A stretch of DNA of 64,000 nucleotides from Macrosoma leucophasiata (lineage: Eukaryota > Arthropoda > Insecta > Lepidoptera > Hedylidae), in contig JAWQUS010000017.1 in the NCBI GenBank assembly GCA_036365455.1, forward strand, positions 10,974,001-11,038,000, given 5' to 3'. The position numbers were made by a program, and so were the translations under genes. Numbering within the stretch: position 1 is the stretch's first letter; every line of letters begins with the position of its first letter. Positions 55,501 to 64,000 of the stretch are shown here, piece after piece. The notes beneath the pieces are model-generated. The model was not told the DNA's origin and did no database searches. It saw only the letters and a program-made list of their open reading frames with translations.

Positions 55501-57284
55501 CCTCTATTATTTTTAGTAAGTATTAGCAAAATAAGTATATCGACGATAGTAAGTCAATATACGACATATACTTAATATGTAATCTAACGAGCAACACTTC
55601 AACAAGAGAGGAAGTCACAACTGAAACCAGCATAAGAGCAATTTTCCTTGACGACAAAGTTTAATTGACAATTTTCTTTGATAGACGTTCTTTGAACATT
55701 TTTGTATATAATTGAATCCTGTAATAACTTAATTTGATTCGATCCTCATGCGATACACAACACGAGAAACATATTTTTTAAAACTGTGACTATTTTAAAA
55801 TCTGCACAGGGATACGATATTGACTCCAAAATTACACACACCATTAATAATTAACTAAGGAAGTTTATAGACGGACACAAAATAAAAAAATTGCATTGCA
55901 TATAAGGTAAATAATCTGTCTTATATCAATTTCCTAACCAATATTTGTGCCAAGTGCCAATATTACCTATCTTTTGAGTTGAAACAATTTAGTTAAAGAT
56001 ACGATGGAAAATAGAATATAATCTTTTGACTATAAAGGTTTCTACACCAAAGCTAAATAGGTACTCCATGTGTATTACTTACATTTCATTTGATTATCTT
56101 ACTTGCATTATGAATCAGTATCTATATCTATAGCAATTCATAACAGAAAAAATGTTACGCAACCCTAAAAATAATTTACTAATGTAACAATGTTTATAAA
56201 ACTTGTCATTTATAGTCAGATCTAAAAGGTTGTGAAGCTCGCTTAGAAATTAAAAAAAGTTAGATGCATCAGACATTATTTTAGAAGACTTGTCTTAATT
56301 ACTTATAGCTATCATCAGTAGAGACGAGGAAATCAAATCAACGATATTTTAATAGAGTAATTTGGATTCACAGTTCTACCAAAAGATAATTGGCTTAATT
56401 ACGGAAGCTCTTTATTGCTCGCGACTTCGTCCGCGTGGAATTTGTGATATACTAGTAAATAAACATCCATGCCCTATTTCAGATTCAGCCTATTCATTCA
56501 GACATTTAATTAAATGTACTCCATTTAAAAAAAATGTCTGTAAATGGTCCAGGGCTTTCGACTACCTTGTGCCAATTTTCACTAAAATAGATAAGCGTTC
56601 TTTTTTTCTTCATTTTCATTCAACTTTTGTCTCCTATTTGTGACTCTCAGGAGTTGGTATTAAAAAGTAAGTATTAATTAAAATAGGTTAAACTGTTTGA
56701 ATTCTTCATACAAACCATTAGTTGTTGAATGTTGTAAAATGTTTGACCGTAGATTTTTTTCGTAGACAGAACTATTTTCATTCCAAAATTTCATCCCATT
56801 GGTGGTGCGGTTAACCGGCTGTGATAGTGTTAGATAGACAAACAACTCCCATTTCTAATGTTAATAAAGTATAGATGTACGTCTGTAGGTATGTTTATCA
56901 TAAATAAAATAAATTTTAACTGAACCCCGAACGTGTAATCTATACAAATATTAACATAACATCACGGTAAAGAATATTAGATGGCATTATTTTGATTCAC
57001 GTTTTTTTCTATTCAAGCAGTCACGTCCACGGGAGGTATTTGCCATGACATGGCGTTTTGTGGTTCACGTGAGCCTAACAAGAATGTTTGTCAGACGTTT
57101 ATTCTAAAACACGGTAGGTACGTTGAAAGGTTTTCTTAATATAAACACAACAACTCATACATAGCCATAGCAACCATAAAGATAAAAAAAAGGAATTTTC
57201 TATGTATCGCATTGTGCGAAATTTTTTGAGTAAAATATATTTGGTCGATTATGAAAATACCCCGCCTCTCACCAATAAATAACT
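55501..57284. other. No feature seen
   Basis: AT-rich DNA with a short repeat fragment at 56418-56440 (CGCGACTTCGTCCGCGTGG); otherwise no recognisable gene or repeat structure. Confidence 0.6.
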
Positions 57285-57741
57285 AAATATACCTTTATCA
57301 GTGTGTTTGTATACATTGTTCGTCTTCAATGCGATTAAGTACTGCGATAATCTTTTGTCTTTTATAACGAAAAATACCATCCTCAGATTTTTACAGGCTG
57401 AATTGTAGGCTTTAAATCTTTCATTTTGTCAATTTTAGTTCTACGACTTTTCATGAATATGCAATAAGCAATATAGGTACAAGGCATAGATGGTCTCGTG
57501 GCTACTTAGCGATTTCTACAAGGCAATCAGATTTTAAGAATCCTAGGTTGCATAAGTAAACTTATATCCAATGTAATAAAAATCAATTGCTGTTCGTTAG
57601 TCTCGCTAAAACTCGAGAACGGCTGGACCGATTTGGCTAATTTTGGTTTTGAATTATTTTTGGAAGTTCAGGGAAGGTTTAAAAGATAAGAAAATATGAA
57701 GAAATTGAAGGGCTTTAAAAACTACAATTTTATTTTTCTAT
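57285..57741 (+). repeat. Left arm of a 455-bp inverted duplication
   Basis: Matches the reverse complement of 58868-59321 nearly base for base, from AAATATACC to TATTTTTC. It includes unique-looking sequence (57285-57572) plus the first part of a family F Helitron-like repeat (57573-57834). Confidence 0.95.
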
Positions 57742-57834
57742 ACTATTTGTATGGAAAAATAAAGTCCGTATATGTCAAACCTTTGACACATTGTTTCATT
57801 GTGAGGCAGTACGAAGTTTGCCGGGATAGCTAGT
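57573..57834 (+). repeat. Helitron-like repeat (family F), copy 2
   Basis: Ends GGGATAGCTAGT at 57834, a Helitron-type CTAGT terminus. Its first 170 bases are duplicated in inverse orientation at 58868-59040. Confidence 0.7.
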
Positions 57835-57949
57835 ACCTAATAATTATTAATGCCTTCGGTATGCTTACTTATTCTTATGGTTATGAGCTCTAAACACGAA
57901 CAACACAACTCAGGTGCTATCCTGAATTGTTTTGCTTAGGGCTCATTCA

Positions 57950-58090
57950 GAAGGAATGACATTTTATATACCTACCATTGCAGTCGTCGCCACTTATGTC
58001 GGCGGCAGCCGTCAACCGTTCCATCGCAGCCGACAATGCATCAACTGCTGCCGTCGACGGATGGCGAAGTTTGTAGTTGAAGCACAGCGA
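57950..58090 (-). repeat. GC-rich block in the loop of the inverted duplication
   Basis: Opens GGGCTCATTCAGAAGGAA, like the MITE end at 59568, and has GTCGGCGGCAGCC and GCTGCCGTCGACGG in it. On the - strand a short frame from an ATG (MERLTAAADISGDDC) runs into a GT; it matches no known exon. Confidence 0.35.
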
Positions 58091-58867
58091 CTCTTTTAGG
58101 TACAGATAAGATCTCCCTTTAGTAGGTACGTAAAAAGCCGTTGTAAAAGAACAAACACTACTACTCCAGCGACGTGCTTGCTCGTCGCCCGCCGCTCGTC
58201 TATACCTATGTAATTATCAATTATGTACCTATAAACCCTTGGAAACTCTCTTCAACTTGCCGTGTTTTAGAATAAACGTAAATACGAAAAAATGCATATA
58301 CATATGCAAAAGTATATTCTAGCCTCTTAAAAAAAGAATAATGAAAATAAGCCTATTCAGAAAAAGTTATAATGTGGTATACCTACAGTGCTCATCAAGA
58401 AATAATGCACATCGAGCCTATGAAAATTGAAAAATGTTTCGTTCGTGACTTAATTAATAAGCTTTTAAGTGCCAATTTTCGTTAGAGTCAAGTGTACCCG
58501 CCCTCTACCTAAACGGTTGTTGTTAAAAATTCAAACGTAACGGCAATAGTAGATATAGGTATATAACGAAATTAAAAGGAAGACTCGCACTTAAGTTGGC
58601 TTTACAAGTTTGCGAGTAATATCAAATCAAATCATTAATTTACTAGAATGTAGTAAGTACATGCAGGTACAGATGTTATGGTAATTAAGTTATGGCAACT
58701 ATAACATTCTACCATGACAATGGTGTGTAATTTTTTTTTTCCAATATGTAATGCCAAACGTTAAACAATTAATATTAAAAAAAAGATTTTTTTTTCCTTT
58801 CAATCATAGTTACATTAAAATAAAATTACAAGTACAATTAAAATTACAATTACAATACATATTAAAT

Positions 58868-59321
58868 TATGAAAAATAAAATTGTAGTTTTTAAAGCCCT
58901 TCAATTTCTTCATATTTTCTTATCTTTTAAACCTGCCCTGAACTTCCAAAAATAATTCAAAACCAAAATTAGCCAAATCGGTCCAGCCGTTCTCGAATTT
59001 TAGCGAGACTAACGAATAGCAATTGATTTTTATTACATTGGGTACAAGTTTACTTATGCAACCTAGGATTCTAAAAATCTGTTTGCCTTGTAGAAATCGC
59101 TAAGTAGCCACGAGACCATCTATGCCTTGTACCTATATTGCTTATTGCAATTCATGAAGTCGTAGTACTAAAATTGACAAAATGAAAGATTTAAAGCCTA
59201 CAATTCAGCCTGTAAAAATCTGAGGATGGTATTTTTCGTTATAAAAGACAAAAGATTATCGCAGTACTTAATCGCATTGAAGACGAACAATGTATACAAA
59301 CACACTGATAAGGGTATATTT
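58868..59321 (-). repeat. Right arm of a 455-bp inverted duplication
   Basis: Reverse complement of 57285-57741 with only scattered differences. The family F repeat in this arm stops at the inner breakpoint, so the arm is a copy of part of the left side rather than an independent insertion. Confidence 0.95.
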
Positions 59322-59567
59322 GTTTGAACATTTTGTGACTCATTTATTTCCTAACAAGCTACGTATTCACTATTCATTGTCGATTTGTGATTTAATCCAT
59401 GTCATAATACTTAGGTTCGTAAATATTTTGTATAAAAAAAACGCTCGCCGAAGTCGCCGATGGAAATCCGTACTCAAGAAACAAATAACTTATGCCGACG
59501 TCATTTTACGGTTGACGTAATAGCATAGTCACTAGTCAGAGCGTCACGTCAACAATCCCTAATTACG

Positions 59568-60029
59568 GGCTCATTCACACAAGTTCCATTGTAAAACGTC
59601 GACGAATGGAAATTCACATAGCACAATTTGCACACGTGTTTAATCGCGATTCAGCAAAATATCCGAATTGATCCGGTCTAATCCGTTTTAAGATTCAAAG
59701 TTCAGTCCAGAGCACATCAGCGAATCTGTCAGAAAAAATCACGATTCGTTTTTAAACGTACGTGATTATGAAGAGACGATACGTAATTTAACGCTTCCCC
59801 ACACAGGAGTGTTATTATAATATAGGTCGATAATATCGCATGCGGTATTGCGATATTGCGTCCCGATTCCTTTTACATTCCTTTAAGGTCTTTAAGGCGT
59901 GTCTGTCATTTTTGGACATATACAATATGGGTACTTAAAAATTCTATGCCAGTGCCAATAAATAATAATATGATTCGCGAAAAAAGACGATTCGCCAAAT
60001 CTATTCATCCTCGTGTGAATGAGTCCTAA
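59568..60029. mobile_element. MITE with GGGCTCATTCACAC ends
   Basis: The left end GGGCTCATTCACACAAG is mirrored by CTCGTGTGAATGAGTCC at 60013-60029. About 460 bp, non-coding. The target duplication could not be fixed, so the superfamily is open. Confidence 0.6.
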
Positions 60030-60578
60030 GCTGACTATGATAACCTGCGCCCGAAAAAGTTTAAATCTCACAGTTGATCTCAGTGAATGATTCACGATCT
60101 CCGACCCGTACATTGTCGTCACTATCGCAATGATAAAGCGAACCAAACTGATAAAACAAGTGTAAATGACTCTCGTGTGAGACCGGTAGGTAAGTTGGTG
60201 AAAGTAAAGAGTAGGTTAAAGTTACGTTACTCAACAGAGAAAAAAATATTTAAGGTGATTTTATTTTTATAATTAAGTAGGTACAATTTGAATTGTTAAT
60301 TCTAATAGTATGCTTACTTAATGTTCAATATATATGCAATTAGGCACAGTGTAGCCCATAATATATCAGATATATATACAGATATCATAGTGATTTATAT
60401 CAGGCAGATGGTTTTTTATTATACCTAGGTATCTAATCTACATAAAGAGCGACACATCCAAGCGTCAACCCTTTTCAAATTAATTGATTTTTTTTACTAT
60501 AAAATTAATTAGGTACCATCAGTCAATTAAAACATAACAATATTTTCGTGGAGAACGTTTTCTTCACTAACCTGCATT

Positions 60579-60885
60579 GGAGCAGCGTGGTGGAGTAAGC
60601 TCCAGGCCTCCCCCCAAAAATATATAAAATACGCTTACACTCACAGCCATACAGTAGGTATTAACCTGTGTCGTAGGTGCCGTTGTACACATAGGTACAA
60701 CACATACACAATCACCCAGACCCGAAACAAATATCTGTAGGCCAATACAACTATTTGTCCCGGTGCGGGGATCGAACCCGCGACCCTTAGAATAAAACGG
60801 TCATCTCACACCGCTGGACTAACCGGGTCGTCAAAGGGGAGAGACTCGTGCCCAGCAGTGGGACGTTTCAAGGGTTGCTATTATT
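60579..60885 (+). mobile_element. Retroposon family B, copy 3, split by a SINE
   Basis: Partial copy in the opposite orientation to copies 1 and 2: TTGGAGCAGCGTGGTGGAG to CCCCCCAAAAA on the left, resuming AAGGGGAGAGACTCGTGCCC on the right. The family A SINE at 60621-60833 interrupts it. Confidence 0.75.
60621..60833 (-). mobile_element. tRNA-derived SINE (family A), copy 2
   Basis: On the - strand it has an A box (TAGTCCAGCGG) and a B box (GGGTTCGATCCC) at tRNA spacing near its 5' end, followed by about 130 bases of family-specific body. It splits a family B retroposon (60579-60620 and 60834-60885), inside an A-rich run. It is not a functional tRNA gene: no cloverleaf 3' half fits. Confidence 0.8.
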
Positions 60886-61059
60886 AATATTTTCGTAATA
60901 CCACAGAGTAGGTAATAATAGTTTAATTAGGTACTATCTAGTTGTATTTCTTTGTGTAATGATGGTGTCAAATATGCCAATACCTAGTTCACATAGATAG
61001 GAAGTGAATACTGCCTTCTATAGCCTCGGGCGCAGTATGTAGTACCTACCCATGACCAT

Positions 61060-61620
61060 GCCGATAACGGGCCGCACAAGCACCTTCATGGATTTGCCCC
61101 ACTACACCGCAGGTCCCCAGAAGGGTAAACCAGCGCGAATTCCTCTCCGCATCAACCCAGACACCCACGAATCCGGATCACCCACAGAATCCCACGCATC
61201 GTGATTCGATACGTTAGCAAGCTAGACTTGTCCGCGCCCGGTAACTATGTCACGTCATCCACCCGGTCCGGGTAGACTCCCGGATGTCGGGACTAACTCC
61301 AGAGATGCGGTGGCGAGTCCGACTTCGGTCCGGGACACGACTGCGCCATAATTATGAGTGTCGTCGCTGGGGGATGAACCCTCGACCCGAATGTCTGCTC
61401 CAGTACCCGCTGTCGTGCGGCCACCGTCGCTACGACGTCACTTTGCAGCCGTGACATCACCGCCGCCGCGGCCCTGCCGGCCATTGTGGCGCCACATCGT
61501 CGCGGCTCCGCCACACTTTGGGTGGCCAGCGTCACTACGTCGCCCAACACGAAGCAAGACGCCCTTTCCATTGCAATGGAAGCAGAAGCAGACTTAGGAG
61601 CATAGCCCCTGGTGCCAATA
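61060..61620. other. GC-rich block of unknown origin
   Basis: A sharp GC-rich stretch in AT-rich DNA. On the - strand a 92-codon frame (61293-61571) is Ala/Arg/Val-rich and unrecognised; it may be a decayed retroelement ORF. No terminal repeats found. Confidence 0.4.
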
Positions 61621-62139
61621 CCTCGTCTATAGGCATCTACACAATTACCGTATGTTAAACTGCAGATGTGTTGGTCCTACCTCGGATAATTTGATAGTAG
61701 TAGATTGCGGAATTATTAATATTTTAATACCGTTACAAAATCTATTTTCATTTTTCTGTCATAATATTTTAGTAGGTAGATAACATGTAACAATATAAAT
61801 TATCTCATCATCAGAAGCAGTTTAAAATACCTATCTGTGGTTCTTTGTAGTCTGTAAGCTGCATCATTTACTTACTTAGGTACCATCTATGTGAACGGAT
61901 AAGTTGTTCGCTACTTTCTGACAAATAAGTTACTATCAATATTGGCTAGATAGGTATATTAACCTCACCAACATAGGTACATGTATTACTGACGAAATAT
62001 TTACCAGAAAACTAAAAGATTACACAGTCTGTTCCATTTATGTAAAGTGTGTGCACAATTTTATATAACACCACACACGACTTCACACTCATAACATAAG
62101 TGACCCCTGATGTTTTAATAGAAATAAAATAATAATTAA

Positions 62140-62283
62140 GAGTTTGTTTATTTGTTTGCTTGAACGCGCTAATCTCAGGAACTTCTGGTCCGATTTGAAA
62201 AATTATTTCAGTGTTAGATAGCCCATTTATCGAGGAAGGCTATAGGTATAACATCACGCTAATAATCGAGCCGGGCCGCTAGT
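62140..62283 (+). repeat. Helitron-like interspersed repeat, copy 2
   Basis: Same family as 328-535, in opposite orientation, ending GCCGCTAGT at 62283. Family assignment is from the CTAGT terminus and the typical lepidopteran sequence; the flanking dinucleotide does not show the clean A/T insertion site. Confidence 0.6.
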
Positions 62284-63069
62284 AGGTAGGTATATAAAAT
62301 TACATGCCTTAATGGCAAAATAACATTTGTATATGTTTTCTGAATCAAATAGGTAGGTACTTATTATATTTTCTTGATTCAGTTGTGTTTTATGGACACA
62401 CGAGGAACGCTAAAATAAAACAGCGTCAAGCCAACTGTACAATCAACCTTGCACTTCTATTTATTTGCTCAGACTCTCATAAAACCCCTTACCACCCCTC
62501 ACACATCTGCGTTTACTTAATTGAACCCACAAGATTGTTATCTAGATAGGAACATATTGAAGAGCTTGTTATAAGCGCAAGTTTATTTAACTTGCCCCCT
62601 AGGGAAATATACACTCAAATCCCCATTTATCGCTTCGTTTGTAGTTCGTAATCTCCTATCTATTCATCTTACGCGGCATAATATTAGTTTCGATAGATGT
62701 CATGAGTCGAGGGTAGATTGAGTATCAAGAGAAATAAAATGTAATAATGTAATAAATAATGTTTTTTTATTGATCGTAGGAACTTAAGTGGCACAAAAAT
62801 TGCAAGAAGCCCTGTAGCCTATGCTAGCATAGCAAAAAAACGAAATGTTTCCCATATTGTATAATCCATGATATTTGCAAAAAATCTTAGGTAAGTCATC
62901 ATCACTCCAGCCGAAAGACCTCCACTGCTGGAGAAAGCGTTCCCCAAAGAAGCCCATAACAGTATTGTGCGTCATTAGGGTAGAATATGCCAATATCGCC
63001 ACGCTTGGCAGGCGGATTGGCGATCGCAGTGGCGTTAGTTTTGTCGCGGGACGCTGCTGCCCGTTCCGC

Positions 63070-63140
63070 GTGGTTATTTTTAACCGACTTCGAAAAAAAG
63101 AGGAAGTTCTCAATTCGTCCGGATTTTTTTTTTGTTAGAA
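63070..63140 (+). repeat. Common lepidopteran repeat fragment
   Basis: TTAACCGACTTCGAAAAAAA followed by GAGGAAGTTCTCAATTCG, a short stretch often seen in lepidopteran genomes. The rest of 61640-64000 shows nothing else I can support. Confidence 0.55.
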
Positions 63141-64000
63141 GTATAAGTACTTCAGCCATTTTCAGTAGACATCCAATGATATTATAAAAAATCACATTCG
63201 TATAGGTATTTACAGACCAAACTTTACCCATACCTTATTTCAAAAGTGTAAATAATATTAAAGTGGATTTGTAAATGTCCCTCATTCCATTAACATTGTT
63301 CAATGTGTACTGCAACCTCGTTCCAGGAACAATAATCCACTCCACCCATCAAATACCTTTCCATATTTAAAGGGCGACATTGTATTCAGTGGGAAAAAAA
63401 GTATACAATCCCACGCACGTGATTCGGAGATTAGTTCCCTGGGTACGTGACACCGTCCCTTCCTGGGTGTTCAGTTCAATCGCTAGGAAAATTTATCGAC
63501 ATTAGTTTTATCCGTTTTATCTACATTTATTGGTCAATACTTTTTTATTGATAGGCTTTGAATTTAATGTTACTGATATTAAAGGCGCCGATTGTAATTA
63601 GGTATGTTAAATGCATTCATTTTTTTTATTATAGTTTTATTTAATTCGTTGCGTTTTCGAGCAGATAACCTGATAAGGGAGCCGGCAGTGCGTACACCAG
63701 ACACACTTTCAGATTTGTCTTGTCTTCAAACATTTAAGTGGGAGACGCGTAGGTATCTCACCACGATACATTCCATTCTTCATGGTAGGATTCGTCCTGC
63801 ATGCATTTAAAAAGTCAACGACATGTGCGTTCGCGGTTATCATACATTTTGTAATTTCGTCATCATGTTTTACAGTGTCGTCCTAAACGGTCTTACCTAT
63901 TAATCCCTTTTAATCCGAGTAATTAAGCCGGAAGTTACGACAGCATTTAAAGATGAGAGATGACGTAAACGCCGACTAAGATCGTTTATTAGGTGCGTTG

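Noticed and set aside
57950..58090. Candidate first exon of spinster (short - strand frame ending at GT)
   Set aside because: It lacks the NYMDR-type helix expected before the exon at 26341, its residues fit nothing known, and it sits in a repeat-like block.
60700..60833. tRNA gene
   Set aside because: A and B boxes are present, but the tRNA 3' half and acceptor stem are not; the body is shared with another copy at 3367-3531, so it is a SINE.
61293..61597. Ala/Arg-rich frames as a gene
   Set aside because: GC-rich composition keeps several frames open on both strands; no domain recognised. Kept only as an unassigned GC-rich block.
62784..63231. Overlapping frames on both strands near the right end
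   Set aside because: They overlap a common repeat (63070-63140) and contain no recognisable domain or splice sites.
1..64000. CRISPR arrays, prokaryotic operons, rRNA
   Set aside because: None seen; tandem repeats here are microsatellites or a minisatellite without spacers, and the gene structure is spliced eukaryotic.

Overview
This is a eukaryotic window, very probably from a moth or butterfly (Lepidoptera). The evidence is AT-rich DNA, small exons with GT-AG introns, a Lep1-type Helitron ending in CTAGT, a mag-like LTR element with very short LTRs, two mariners, and several interspersed repeats typical of lepidopteran genomes. Only two cellular genes are recognisable, and they converge tail to tail.

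Left end (611-3849, + strand): the 3' seven exons of the checkpoint kinase Chk2 (loki), from the second half of the FHA domain through the whole kinase domain to the C-terminal basic tail. The promoter, SQ/TQ region and start of the FHA domain lie left of the window.

Middle (5377-26341, - strand): most of a spinster (SPNS-type) major facilitator transporter. Eight exon positions are used per transcript; all splice phases join and about 430 residues are visible. Two exons (8220-8481 and 9429-9690) encode the same protein segment, are exactly 262 nt each and have the same phases. They look like a mutually exclusive cassette. The first coding exon (initiator Met and first membrane helix) was not found up to base 64000.

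Mobile DNA fills the spinster introns and the flank. At 15816-20619 lies a 4.8-kb element with about 450-bp terminal inverted repeats, repeated GC-rich subterminal motifs and a perfect 8-bp target duplication (GTTAGATT). A SINE sits inside it, and a mariner sits inside that SINE. At 23513-25447 is a second DNA element, with a palindromic motif repeated near its ends. At 41707-42681 is a hAT-type non-autonomous element with an 8-bp duplication and a 46-bp-arm hairpin.

Right part (26.3-64 kb): no cellular exon is recognised. It holds a second mariner (30666-31964), a 5'-truncated RNase H-bearing LINE flanked by an unusually long direct repeat of about 140 bp (34247-36421), a 15-bp GC-rich minisatellite beside a MADF-domain fragment (37.4-38.6 kb), a mag-like Ty3/Gypsy element deleted from within pol to the last 11 bp of its 3' LTR (45636-47960), a nested SINE cluster (50.7-51.2 kb), a second LINE (54.3-55.5 kb) and a 455-bp inverted duplication (57285-59321). 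No rRNA, true tRNA gene or CRISPR array was seen.
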